A stretch of 64,000 nucleotides of DNA from Dendrolimus kikuchii (Eukaryota; Arthropoda; Insecta; Lepidoptera; Lasiocampidae), in contig CM034406.1 of the NCBI GenBank assembly GCA_019925095.2, positions 6,674,388-6,738,387 on the forward strand, read 5' to 3'. A program made the translations under genes and the position numbers. How positions within the stretch are numbered: the stretch's first letter is position 1; every line of letters begins with the position of its first letter. Below, in pieces: positions 21,905 to 32,361 of the stretch. The notes below the pieces were generated by a model. That model did no database searches and had not been told where the DNA came from. It worked only from the letters and a program-made list of their open reading frames with translations.

Positions 21905-24244
21905 TTATCACCGTGGAAACATAGAGTTTTCCGATTAGGCATTATGGTGCTTACACGGTCTGGTGCAACCAGTGACGGGATGGATCAGCATATACCCTCT
22001 GTGGATAGGGGTATCGCTGGAGAGTCTGAGACTCTCTTGTCCGCGTCCGGCGTGGCTCATGTGCCGCCGGGCGCGCCTCCACCGCCTACTGCGGGCCCTA
22101 GCGGGGCCTCCACCTCTGCTGCGCCGTTTGCGCAGTCACCGGCGCCGTCTGTTCAACCGGGAACTCCAATAGTTATGACGGATCAACACTTGGCGTATCT
22201 TTTGTCTTTGATACGCGCTCCAGCTTCACCGCCTGCGCCTGTTACGAGTGCCTTGTCTGGTAACTTTGCAAATTGCTCATCGCGATTCGACGGTGCAAAA
22301 GGGAGCGACGTTTTAGCTTTTGTCGACGCTATAGAAATATATAAGGAATGCGTCGGTATAGAAGATCACATAGCCTTGCGAGGCTTACCAATGCTTTTGT
22401 CTGGTCTTGCAGCAACCTGGTGGCAAGGTGTGAAAGCATCTGTTAATAGTTGGCCTGATGCCATAGAATTATTAAAGCAAACTTATGGTCCTCGTTTGCC
22501 GCCACACAGGGTTTACCGGAAAATATTTGAACGGGAACAAGGCGATGAGCCTACCGATATTTTCGTCTGCAAAATAAGAGCATTGTTAGCACAGTTGCCG
22601 TCGACTGCTATCTCTCAGGAAGCTCAGCTCGACATGGTGTATGGGCTACTGCATAAGAGAATAAGGGAGAAGATATGTCGTAAATCTTTTATGTCTTTCT
22701 CTGAGCTATTGGAACAGGCCCGTGCTATTGAAGATATTTTAGATGAAGGCCGTAGCTCTCAGCAGTCACAGCTTAGAAAGAATAAGGAATCAGTGACTCC
22801 GATTATAGACACAGCATACCCAGCAGTACCAGCTTCGTCCAGTAAAGCAAGTAGAGCTCGTTGCTATTATTGTAAGCAATTCGGCCATTTGAAAGAGGAG
22901 TGCCCGAAGCTGTTATCTAAGAAGTCGTTTCCTAGTAAAATTAAGAAAGAAGAAGACAGTTTGACACCTTCAGTAACATGCTTTGGATGCGGCACGCCTG
23001 GTGTTATACGAGCTAATTGCTCTACTTGTAAGAATAAACAGGAATCGTCTGCTTCTTTTTCCGCTTTCCAGTCAATTGCCGCTATTGGAAGCGAGGTCAT
23101 TGACCCGCGTCAGAGACCCGTAGTGGAATTGGAGATTTATGGTGCTCGTGGAAGTGCGTTGTTTGATACTGGTGCAAAGCAATCGGTTGCTAGTGAAAGT
23201 TTATGTGCACATTTAGTGAAACACGGTCATAAGTTCGATAAAACGTGTACTAGTGTTAAGTTAGCTGATGGTTCATGTAAAAATCTTGTAGTAGATGTAG
23301 CTAAGGTGGATGTAAGGGTGCCGCAGGGGCCTGTCGTTCCCACTCTTTTTATTATTTTGCCTGGTGCAACTGATACCTTGTTAGGTATGAATTTTTTATT
23401 AGACGCAGGTGTGGTACTTGACTTTAAAAATTCTCGTTATACTTTTAGTCATATACCGCGATATTTTACGATGAGATTTGAACCAGAGGTAGGTTCCCAT
23501 TTTGGGTCGGATCAACGTCAACGGCTCTCGGAACTCCTGAATGACCAAGAGGACATTTTTACTCCAGGGGGAGCGCCAACTTCTTTTGCGCTGCATCGTA
23601 TAGATACGGGCGATGCTACGCGAATCACTAATCAACAGTGTCGGAGGAAGATTTACGCCGATAGGGGGCGTCAACCCGCACCAAGCTACAAAATTGGTGA
23701 TTTAGTTTTGGTTTCGGCCCACGTTTCCAGTAATGTTGACAAAGGGGTTACTAGTAAGTTTACGCCCAGACGACTGGGACCGTTCAAAATAGCCGAGTTA
23801 GTTAGTCCTACCACCTATAAAGTAGTAGATAATAATGGAAACACTACTAAGTACCACGCTAGTGCTCTCACTTTATATCAAGGAGATTCTGCCGTAATTC
23901 AGAGTAGGAGGAGGGGTAGGCCTTCCAAAGCCAAGTCCTCTCCCGGGGTGTCCGAGGACTTGGAGGGGGAGACTATAGCGCGGCAAGTATGTAAAAGCGC
24001 TGGAAGTGTACGTGTTGGGAACATCGTAACCCCGATGCGGGCCCCCGCTCCACCCTCGCGGCGTTCGGGTCGCCCGACCGCCCGCCGGCCAAGCTACTCA
24101 GTTAATCCTGCAACCTTGTGACGTACGCATGTATGTAGGAACTCACGCGCCGGCCTGCGCGCCGCGCGTTCGGGGTTCGTTCAGTAGGTTTATTCATTAA
24201 AACAAGTTTACCAATCAAGCTTTATTATTTCGAGTGCCGCTATA
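21905..24244 (+). mobile_element. Internally deleted Ty3/gypsy retrotransposon
   Basis: The DNA between the two direct repeats holds one long gypsy-derived ORF and about 120 bases of 3' sequence resembling the end of an LTR (TTTATTCATTAAAACAAG, TTATTTCGAGTGCCGC). No matching 5' LTR is visible, and the direct repeats are not LTRs because they include Helitron sequence. The reverse transcriptase, RNase H and integrase core have been deleted. Confidence 0.7.
21944..24121 (+). CDS. Gypsy Gag-protease-integrase-tail fusion ORF, 725 aa
   Basis: An uninterrupted ORF. Residues 1-300 are Gag: a Pro/Ala-rich N-terminus opening MVLTRSGA, then a capsid-like segment with WWQGVKASVNSW and FEREQGDEPTD. Two zinc-knuckle-like motifs follow: CYYCKQFGHLKEEC (about 306), a good CCHC box, and CFGCGTPGVIRANC (about 346), where the His is missing. 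The aspartic protease is at about 395-490, with the LFDTGAKQS catalytic triad and LLGMNFL. The frame then reaches the start of reverse transcriptase (HRIDTGDATRI, about 551) and jumps directly to the integrase C-terminal end (YKIGDLVLV, SKFTPRRLGPFKI, about 577-615) and a basic tail with RRRGRPSK. Some 2 kb of RT, RNase H and integrase core is missing, yet the frame stays open. It could be a Gag-only non-autonomous element or a step toward host use; the sequence alone does not decide. Confidence 0.8.
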   Translation: MVLTRSGATSDGMDQHIPSVDRGIAGESETLLSASGVAHVPPGAPPPPTAGPSGASTSAAPFAQSPAPSVQPGTPIVMTDQHLAYLLSLIRAPASPPAPVTSALSGNFANCSSRFDGAKGSDVLAFVDAIEIYKECVGIEDHIALRGLPMLLSGLAATWWQGVKASVNSWPDAIELLKQTYGPRLPPHRVYRKIFEREQGDEPTDIFVCKIRALLAQLPSTAISQEAQLDMVYGLLHKRIREKICRKSFMSFSELLEQARAIEDILDEGRSSQQSQLRKNKESVTPIIDTAYPAVPASSSKASRARCYYCKQFGHLKEECPKLLSKKSFPSKIKKEEDSLTPSVTCFGCGTPGVIRANCSTCKNKQESSASFSAFQSIAAIGSEVIDPRQRPVVELEIYGARGSALFDTGAKQSVASESLCAHLVKHGHKFDKTCTSVKLADGSCKNLVVDVAKVDVRVPQGPVVPTLFIILPGATDTLLGMNFLLDAGVVLDFKNSRYTFSHIPRYFTMRFEPEVGSHFGSDQRQRLSELLNDQEDIFTPGGAPTSFALHRIDTGDATRITNQQCRRKIYADRGRQPAPSYKIGDLVLVSAHVSSNVDKGVTSKFTPRRLGPFKIAELVSPTTYKVVDNNGNTTKYHASALTLYQGDSAVIQSRRRGRPSKAKSSPGVSEDLEGETIARQVCKSAGSVRVGNIVTPMRAPAPPSRRSGRPTARRPSYSVNPATL

Positions 24245-24477
24245 ACTACAAAAAAAGGAGACGCAAGAGTTGTTAACTTGGTCTTAGGTTAAGGAATTGT
24301 ATAATGATATACATTTTAAACACGCCCATACGGTTGTCATCATCACTGATCAGCATTGATCACTGATCAGCAACACGGAAGCACTGATCGTAAACTTATG
24401 ATAATCTATTCTATACATATAATAAAAATGTAGAGGTCGAATTTCTGTACAATGAAAAATAATGCTAAAAACCGAGT
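24245..24477 (+). repeat. Direct repeat, right copy, flanking the gypsy element
   Basis: Near-identical to 21615-21904 apart from the replaced 60-base block. Unlike the left copy, here the Helitron sequence continues past the repeat end. Confidence 0.9.
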
Positions 24478-24718
24478 CAGGGGGATGTAAGAAGTGAAAT
24501 ATAACTAATTTAGATTTGTTTCAAATTTTTTGTTTTTTTTTGTGTCTGTTTGTACTGGCTAACCTCCAAAACGACTGGACTGATTTAAATGAAATTTTGT
24601 ATGGTGGTAGCTTATATCCCTGGTCAACGTATAGGATACTTTTGATCCCGAACCATTAGAGTTCCCGTGGGACAGTTAAAAAAAAATCCACGCTGACGAA
24701 GTCGCGGGCAGAAGCTAG
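24410..24718 (+). mobile_element. Non-autonomous Helitron (Lep1-like)
   Basis: It runs from TCTATACATATAATAAA to GACGAAGTCGCGGGCAG and AGCTAG. Almost the same as 7370-7681, so a recent family. Confidence 0.75.
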
Positions 24719-25406
24719 TACTATAATAAATCTGTAAAGGGTTGGAGTTTGTACATTGCGTTTGAAAATGTGAAAAAATCAGGGGAGATAATTCGGACCA
24801 GGAGATTTCGAAAATGCAATTTTTAGAATTTTTGTCTGCCTGTCTGTCTGCTAGAGCATCACGTTAAAACTACTGAACGGATTTAAATGAAACTCGACAT
24901 AGAGTTAGCTTATGTCCCGGGGCGTAACTTAAGATACTACTTATCCCAAATAATTAAGTCGTTTCCGTGGAATAGACGAAAATAGCGAAAAAGATGGCGT
25001 TGGAATCGCATTTTTTTTTCGAAACTACTTAACGTATATGATTGAAACTTGACATAGTGCTAGCTTATAACCCAAGTTAACACTTAGGATACATTTTATC
25101 CCGAGAAATTACATTGTTTCCATGGAATAAACAAATTAGCAAAATAGATGACAACAATAACAAATCCCTACGTTGTCATAATCAACATCTCATTCATTGT
25201 ATTACTTCAAATCAGGTTGGCCGCGACTCGCCACTATGTTTCGCTGGGCAGTTGTGTAGACTATATGGACTTAGTTTCTTGTTATTGTAGTGCACTCAAG
25301 AAACAGTAAAGTTTTAGGTAAAAACACCAAATTAAATTTGTATATACGTAATATAGAGCTACTACCTAGGGTTTTTCGCGCGGCTTGACTGCGGGGAAAA
25401 GTCTAG
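24719..25406 (+). mobile_element. Helitron-like unit, second subfamily
   Basis: It begins directly after the previous CTAG with ACTATAATAAATCTGTAAA and ends TGACTGCGGGG...AGTCTAG. The interior has AAAACTACTGAACGGATTTA and CCGTGGAATAGAC. There is no ORF. Confidence 0.6.
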
Positions 25407-25800
25407 TACTATAATAAATCTGTAAATGATTTGAGTTTGTACATTGTGTTTAAAAATGTGAAAAAAATCACGGGGAATAATTCGGACCAGGAGATTCTGA
25501 AAATGCAATGTTGAGAAATTTATCTGTCTGAGCTAACTTATATCACGGGAAGTAACATAAAATACTATTTATTCCGATAAATGACATCTTTTCCTTGGAA
25601 TAGAGGGATTGGCAATTAGATGGCGCTGCAATTGCGATGTGGACTACTATCGTTTTAATTCAATAACAAATCGATGTCAGGTTGCCCACATGTCATTCGT
25701 TATGTATTAAGTAGTACAAATCAGGTTGGCTGCGACTTATCTTTATGTTTTGCTATGCAATTGTCTACACTATATTGTCTTAGTGTCTTTGTAACTGTAT
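25407..25800 (+). mobile_element. Helitron-like unit, tandem second copy
   Basis: It starts with the same ACTATAATAAATCTGTAAA as the unit before it, giving a head-to-tail array. Its 3' part is lost or degenerate, running into a (TA)n tract. Confidence 0.5.
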
Positions 25801-25805
25801 TGAAT

Positions 25806-25807
<2 letters not shown>

Positions 25808-25878
<71 letters not shown>
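25808..25878. repeat. (TA)n microsatellite
   Basis: A pure TA run at the end of the tandem Helitron-like units. Confidence 0.95.
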
Positions 25879-25881
<3 letters not shown>

Positions 25882-26304
25882 ATATAACACCTAATTATAT
25901 TTTTAAGTATGTAACATACAGCTACCAAACTAAACTAGTTATAAATATAATTGTTTCTTTATACAAACTGGGCCAGACTTTCGAGGTTAGAGACATTGGC
26001 TAGATCAGTCTACTTGATAAACGTATAAACCACAGCATCACTACATAAATTAGAAATCACCTTGTCACTGGCTGCAATTTTATTTATTGTTATTGTTCTA
26101 GGGTTTCCATGATCCAATTATATTTAGATTTTTATATTTTATTCTACTAGCATAATGTGATATAGTAATAGATATAGATTTTCCGTTACTTTGTATAATC
26201 CGGACGGAAGTCTTCAGTGTTCGGGTTATTGACACTGCAATATGTTGTTTCTATAACGGGGACGACAGTGGACTACTTTTGATTTCTTAAAATGAAATTG
26301 TTCT

Positions 26305-26555
26305 TTTTTTTATTGCTGGAGTACAACAGACAGGCTGACGGTGATGGAAAGTGGTTACCGTCGCCTATGAACATTTGCTACCAATGTGCTGCCGGACTCG
26401 TAGATGGGAATGGAATCTGGCCACTAATGCCGGAACACAAGTCAAAGTTGTTGTGGCGACATTATGGTAGTTATCCAGACGGGCAAATACCCTACCACCG
26501 GACTGTGGGTTGTTTTGTCGCCTCTTACGGCAGGCCGCCTGGCCGCAGGAATTAG
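26305..26555 (-). mobile_element. Family A SINE-like element, near full length
   Basis: T-run, then CAGACAGGCTGACGGTGATG, GGTTACCGTCGCCTATG, CTAATGCCGGAACACAA and GTTTTGTCGCCTCTTACGGC. Same order as at 19973 and 49945. Confidence 0.65.
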
Positions 26556-27020
26556 TATTCTTTCTGCGTTTGTTTGGATACAAGTCCGTATAACTTACGT
26601 AAGGAAAATCGAGTGCAGAGTTGTAGCAGACTTCTGTGATGTAAAGACTTAAGAGAAAAGAAAATTTACTTAGAAAGCAATAAAACCAAATCATAGCTTT
26701 TATATATTTAATTTATTTATGTGTTAGAAAAATCTCTGACATGCTGATACTTAACAAGGCTAGAAATATTAAAATGGTCGACTTTACAATATACGGCTTA
26801 GTCCATACATTACACGACATAATTTTATGTGTACGGAATCCACACTCCACGCACACATTCATAGGAACATTTGCACCTTATACTAATTAAGATTAACGCT
26901 CACCTATCTGCACCGCAAGATACAAGTATCCCCGAGAAACATTTTACTGTGTAACTCTTATCTTTGATCGGTTCTATCTTTAAGCGGATTAAAGCTAATT
27001 AAAGAAAAAGATGTTTTATG
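26556..27020. other. AT-rich stretch, nothing recognised
   Basis: No gene, element end or notable repeat seen. Confidence 0.35.
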
Positions 27021-27240
27021 TGTCAATTAGTACTGTTAAAGTTATTATTTAGCCTAGCCCCAACTTGTTCATTTTAATTCATTAATTATAACCATAAACA
27101 AATAACAAAATTAAATTACTAAAATACACAAGTTGGGGGTAGACTAAATAATAACTTTAACACTACTAATTGAGACTTGACATCTTCTCCAGTGATCTTT
27201 GCATTATTACTGAAAAGTGGCCGAAGCGTGGAAATAAAAA
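27021..27240. mobile_element. Foldback MITE related to 46210-46400
   Basis: Inverted arms at 27021-27068 and 27128-27175 share AAAGTTATTATTTAG and CAACTTGT. The following TTGACATCTT and ACTGAAAAGTGGCCGAAGCG blocks also occur after the foldback at 46302-46360. Confidence 0.6.
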
Positions 27241-27772
27241 TAAAATACCGCATTTAAAAAAGTTAAAACATGCCGTACTGTACATTGAAGCCATTAACAA
27301 AAACCAAACTGAAAGAAACTATATAAACGATGGAGAACACGATGCAATTTTTAAAGATTTCTTGTCTGTTTATTCGGGATTCACGTAAAAACTACTGGGC
27401 CGATTTTGATGCGGTTTTCGATGATTGACAGAAAATTCTTAGACTTAAAATCTGCGCAACTTTTTATCCCGGAAATTCCGCGGAAAATTTTGTGGGAATT
27501 ATTTAAAATGATCAAATAAAAAATAAATAAAAACTGATTTTTTTACTGATCGATAGAAAATTTTACGATATTTTTTATCCGGGGAATCCCGCAGGAATAT
27601 ACCCGGGAGCGGTTTGTAGTTGTTAGGGTGGATAAAAAATTAGCTGATTCCACAAACAGTTTTCACTAAAACGATAGCTTGCATTCTTTTTTAAATGCTG
27701 TGGTACTTCGTGTCCCGGGAATCCCGCGGGAACTTCAAGTCAAGCGAGGACGAAGTCGCGGGCATATCCTAG
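27241..27772 (+). mobile_element. Helitron, third subfamily
   Basis: It carries TACTGTACATTGAAGCC, ATATAAACGATGGAGAACAC, CTACTGGGCCGATTTTG and GTCGCGGGCATATCCTAG at the end. The close relative at 39210-39692 has the same blocks. Confidence 0.65.
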
Positions 27773-28310
27773 TAAACTATATTTTTATTAATCGAATGCA
27801 ACCTCGTGTATTATTAAACCGAATGTAACATCATGCACTTTATGCGAACCGCATTTTACATTGTTAGAAAAACCGTGACTGGTGCGCGGTTCTCGCGGCA
27901 ATGATAGGTGTGCGGTTTACCTTTGAAAATTTAAGCAGAGCTACGGATTTTTAACCTGCTACATGCAGAAACGAGAAAAATAATAAAAATGAATGCTGAT
28001 GTATGAATCCATTTTCCATTCTCATGTAAAAAATTGTTATCACAAACTTAGCCTAGCCTAGATACAACGAACTTGTATGCTTATTAAAGGAAATGTAGTA
28101 AAATTGAAATTCTAACTTACGCCTAATTTACTTTGAAAAAAATAACATTTTACAAAATGCAGTTGGAACTGTATCATTTTTGGTACCCCAGTACAATGAA
28201 TGGCACCCTATTATCTTTTTCAAACATTAAGAAATATTCATATTTTTTTTGTTTGTAGCCATACAATAATGATAACAATATCTTTGTATGGCTACAAAAA
28301 AAAAAAAAAA

Positions 28311-28441
28311 TCCTATTAATATTATAAATGCGAAAGTAACACTTTGTCTGTTACGCTTTCAAGGAAATACTACTGGACCGATTTGGCTAAAACTCGGTTT
28401 ACTTGATATATATAAATTGTGTGTGTGTGTGTATCCTGAGC

Positions 28442-28497
<56 letters not shown>

Positions 28498-28538
28498 GTA
28501 TATATATATGTATATATATATGTATGTATGTATGTATA

Positions 28539-28599
<61 letters not shown>

Positions 28600-28645
28600 G
28601 ATGCCAATATATTTTTATCCCGAAAAATGCGTTAGTTACCGGGAT
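28311..28645 (+). mobile_element. Helitron fragment with internal TA/TATG microsatellite
   Basis: It starts TCCTATTAATATTATAAATG and has ATACTACTGGACCGATTTGG. The middle (about 28446-28597) has expanded into (TA)n mixed with (TATG)n. The 3' end is unclear. Confidence 0.5.
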
Positions 28646-28789
28646 AAAAATTAAAAAATATGATATATAAAAATATTTGTCTTTCTTTTTGTTATGCTTT
28701 CCCGGAAAATATTAAATTTTGTATAAAAAGATTTGTCTGAAATTCGCTATATATGTAATTTTAATACCGAGGGTGGACGAGGGAACTAG

Positions 28790-29160
28790 ATTTATGTAAA
28801 GGTTATCCCAGAAAGTGCAGCGGGTGATGACTCGCGGAGACACTAGGCCGTCACCTGCATTCAAGCCGCTGAGTAGTGGGCGCATCGATGTTTCGCCAGC
28901 GCCTTTGTCAATCACGGATTGAAGCAGTAGAGGCTTTCCCGCAGGGATGGGCCCACGCCAGTCGGGGTCGCGGCGAAAAGCTCGCGCACGTCCCGGGGCC
29001 CTGACATATGGCGACAGAAGGACACCAAGGGATTTTAGTGGGTATTCCGGCAGCCCATCTGGCCGGTGAGTCCCACACTGCCCCGTCGTCGTCTCCGCGC
29101 GGCAGGGCGTCCGCAAACGGATTTCCCCTTGAAAAAAAAACCCCAGAAAGTAGTATAGGT
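28790..29160 (-). repeat. GC-rich repeat remnant
   Basis: A 370-base block much richer in G and C than its surroundings, with overlapping open frames on the minus strand of no recognisable domain. It may be a 5' or internal segment of a retroelement. Confidence 0.35.
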
Positions 29161-29321
29161 TTTTTTTGTGATTTGTCATTTTCGTTATTTTGGTCATTTA
29201 TGCAGTTTACAAATGGATGGATAGACGGGGGACAGATAAATAAAACTAGAACGGGTTCAAATAGAGGATGAAAGTTTGTATGGGAACAATCATTTCTCAA
29301 GTTTATACATATAAAAACCCA

Positions 29322-29636
29322 TCATCTATAAAAAAAAACCGATAGTAATTCGATCTGTCTATCTGTTAAGCTTTCACGGTAAAACTACTAGGAGTACTGG
29401 ATCGGTTTTGCTGTAATTATGTTTAAATGTAGTATTAATACCGAAAATGGACATAAATACTTTCATGCCGGGAGATGCGATAGTTTGCGATATAAAATGA
29501 AGTGCATCTTCCGGGGGAAAATAGCAGTAACATAAAAATTTAGTATGTACAATGTAAACTGTTTTAACGCCTGCTCTTTAGGCAAGAGGCACGCACTAGA
29601 GGTTGACCCGCGGCGCAACCGCGGGATAAACTCTAG
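29322..29636 (+). mobile_element. Helitron-like element
   Basis: It contains AAAACTACTAGGAGTACTGG, GACCCGCGGCGCAACCGCGG and a final CTCTAG. Confidence 0.5.
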
Positions 29637-30104
29637 TTTTTAATAAAGTGACAGGGTGCCAATCAGTAGTGGAGGGGGAGTGCCAACAATGAGAAAAGTT
29701 CCCCCTACTTGGTGTCAGATAAAAAACTTTTCTTAATTATTTTTTTTATATATAATTATTTAGATCCTATCTCCGTTACGGTAAGCGGATTATGTCATAT
29801 TATTTTTAAGTGGTTTCAATCGCTCATATACTCATATATCGCACACAACTAATAATAATAAACTATGATTTGTAAGATAAGTGCAATTCAGCTTATTCAT
29901 AGGAGCACCATTTTTAAGGTTTCGCCGTTATTTTGATAAAAATGGCACCCATTATAAGATACGAATCATTTTTTTTATATTTGAGTACCGTAGTCTAATG
30001 AAAACAACAGTGTACATCCGACACAAAAAAAGATGTACCTATTCTTCCAAGTTGTGAACACCGTTTGTAAGAAGATTACGAAGAGAACTGTCTTTATTTT
30101 ACAC

Positions 30105-30658
30105 TAAAGGCCGATTTTTCAATACCCAGATATAAGTTGTCCATAGACTAAATTATAGCCGCTCTGAATGTAAAAGTGATACGATTCAACTATATTCTGA
30201 ATTTTAATTACCTGGAGTAAAATGACTGCTGCTATCGACCTTTTCTTGTGTTGCAAGCTTGGAACATAGTGTTGTATTACATTATAGCTCATTCGTAAGT
30301 GAGTTGCGCGAGTTGAATCAATAACACACTACTCACTTATGAATGAGCCATACTACAACCCTATGCCCCAACCTTGCAACATGAGAAAAGGTCGATCGCA
30401 GCATGTCATTTTAGTTCAGGTATTTAAAAATCAGAGTAATTTCACTTACGCAATTATAACTAACTGCGTTGGCTAAGCGGCTCAAATTGAGTCTTGCCCT
30501 CCGAAAGAAGAACACGCCACTTTCCTCTGACCTGCACAGCGTCTCGCCAGTTGTCGGCTTGGAGTTGCTTTATGTCACGCAAATGTAACTTTTAATTCTT
30601 TTCTCTTATATTTTATCTTAGGAATCATTTTTATTTTGCGATTGAAAAACCACCTTTA
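30105..30658. mobile_element. MITE with TAAAGGCCGATTTTTCAAT ends
   Basis: The terminal inverted repeats (TAAAGGCCGATTTTTCAAT and, reversed, TAAAGGTGGTTTTTCAAT) bound 554 bp. An inner foldback has arms at about 30205-30265 and 30367-30428. A LINE fragment sits at about 30470-30600. A second copy with the same ends is at 59476-59810, and a lone end is at 33144-33163. Confidence 0.6.
30470..30600 (-). mobile_element. LINE 3' tail fragment inside the MITE
   Basis: GGCTAAGCGGCTCAAATTGA, GTCTTGCCCTCCGAAAG and CGCCACTTTCCTCTGACCTG match the order seen in AMPK intron 1 at 53135-53290. Confidence 0.5.
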
Positions 30659-31060
30659 ATCAAATGATTAATGGTTGGTATTTTAAAACGACATTAGTAA
30701 AATGCGTATAACCAAGGATGTGGTATTAAATGTGTAAATAATATGTCTTATTTCTATTCAAATCACAATCAACAAAAACTTTGCATATAATTCCCATATT
30801 TTTATAAATAATTTTTAAAATAATACTGAATATACGTATCGAAACGAAATAAATTTTGTCAAATTCTAAAATACTCCATCAGTCTATTTTTACCATCCTA
30901 ATCAATTTTTTAAAAATATTATGATCTTTAAAATTTCTTACATCTTGTGAGAAATTCCTACCACAGTCGTACCATTGTTTTCATGAAGCTCAGCAATGAT
31001 GGCCTCTATATGTGAGATGAGCGACATGAGCCAGGTTTTTATAAATAAAAAAATTAAACA
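30659..31060. other. AT-rich stretch, nothing recognised
   Basis: No coding or repeat signal that I can support. Confidence 0.35.
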
Positions 31061-31068
31061 CGCGTAAA

Positions 31069-31235
31069 CGCTTAGATTCGTCAGTAATTACTCCGACGTA
31101 CCGTACCGTGGGTTATTAATCGTACCCACCGTATTGCTGGTTATTACTCGCCAGTTATTATCCATACGCACGCGTTACGCATTATTACTCGACCGTAATT
31201 ACTCAGACGCACCGTATTACGGGTTCGCCCGTTCT
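31069..31235. repeat. CpG-dense degenerate repeat block
   Basis: In otherwise CpG-poor AT-rich DNA this 165-base block packs about 20 CpG. The motif GTAATTACTC-GACG-ACCGTA occurs at 31083 and again at 31194. Related TTATTACTCG and TTATTATCC words lie between. Confidence 0.55.
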
Positions 31236-31578
31236 ATTATTATTTGAATATGGTTAATAACTATATTGACTTCTCACGCAGAGTTAACAATTCCCAAAAA
31301 GACTAACCCCCTAAAGCTAAAGTTAAAAAACCCTAAAATCGCAACTTTACTCGAAAACACCCCTAAAAAAAATATGTTTCGTATTTTTTTTTTATAAGCT
31401 ATTTTATTACTCCATATACATAATGTAAATTTTTGGGAGTTGGTAATCCTGCGCGCCGTTATCATGACCGCGTAAGAATCATAAGAAAAAACCCTTAAGA
31501 ATACTCGAAAGTACACAATCGATAAAATGTATCTGTTAATTAACAAAAAAATTATATTAACCTTTATCCGCCTTGACT

Positions 31579-31757
31579 TATGGCCCGTTCCTATATCGTA
31601 CCGACCATTCATTTGCCTTACTATAGTAAGGCAAAATTCTAATTCTAATATGTCAATTTTAACCTATAGGTTAAAATTTGACATATTAGCTCCATACAAG
31701 AAATATTGAAAAACCATCCGATGCCAAGGTAAGTAAATAGATATAGGAACCGGCCAT
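31579..31757. mobile_element. MITE family B, complete
   Basis: The ends TATGGCCCGTTCCTATATC and, mirrored, ATATAGGAACCGGCCAT bound a near-palindromic 179-bp element. The inner part has extra nested palindromes (ACTATAGT and AACCTATAGGTT). Confidence 0.7.
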
Positions 31758-31894
31758 TAAATGATAACAGTGTTTGATTTGAAGACTAGTGTTCAGCCAT
31801 TATTTTCTTAAATGGCAACCAACAAACAATCTTTCTCAATAATGGACGATAATAGAAATTGCAAATATTAGATATTCTACAACTTGTTTAATAT

Positions 31895-32357
31895 TGTTAC
31901 GACCGACAAAGACAAATTCACACCTGCATTTTATTACCTTTCGGCATTTGGACTTCTTTTGTTTACCTTGTGTTTAAAATTTGTGATTAAAAAACAGTCC
32001 ATTGTGTATTGTAATCTTTTATGGCAGTCATTAGCCGGGTGTGTCGGACTGATTCTAAGAAATTCGGTCCACGCGGTCGGACAGACATATTGTATCTGTG
32101 CAGTATAAAGCAATGGCCCAATGGAGAGATCGGCAGTCGAGCATTAACCACAAGCGAAGCAAGACGTGTGTACTACATTCGGTAATCTATTTAGTGACGG
32201 ACTTTGCGCGTGTATTTGAATTACGATCTTCTGCATTACGTTTGGACTTATTGCGTTCGGTTATATTTGTACCTGTGTTATACGTGTGTGTATAGTTTTA
32301 ATAAACTCTACAATAATTCCAACGAAATTTTAATTCGAGTCCCTGCAACTCGTAACA
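31895..32357. mobile_element. Solo LTR with 4-bp target duplication
   Basis: It starts TGTTACGA and ends TCGTAACA (perfect 8-bp inverted ends), flanked by ATAT on both sides (31891-31894 and 32358-32361). A TATAAAG box lies at about 32104 and AATAAA-type sequence at about 32300, in the order U3-R-U5 expected for the plus orientation. No internal retroelement is adjacent, so the element was lost by LTR recombination. Probably Ty3/gypsy-like. Confidence 0.75.
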
Positions 32358-32361
32358 ATAT

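Noticed and set aside
21615..24477. The large direct repeats as LTRs of the gypsy element
   Set aside because: They contain the 5' end of a Helitron that continues past the right copy, and they lack TG...CA ends.
28288..28654. Tyr/Ile-rich frames
   Set aside because: Translation of the mixed TA/TATG microsatellite inside a Helitron fragment.
28712..29300. Possible gene in the GC-rich minus-strand frames
   Set aside because: No recognisable domain, overlapping frames and repeat-like surroundings.
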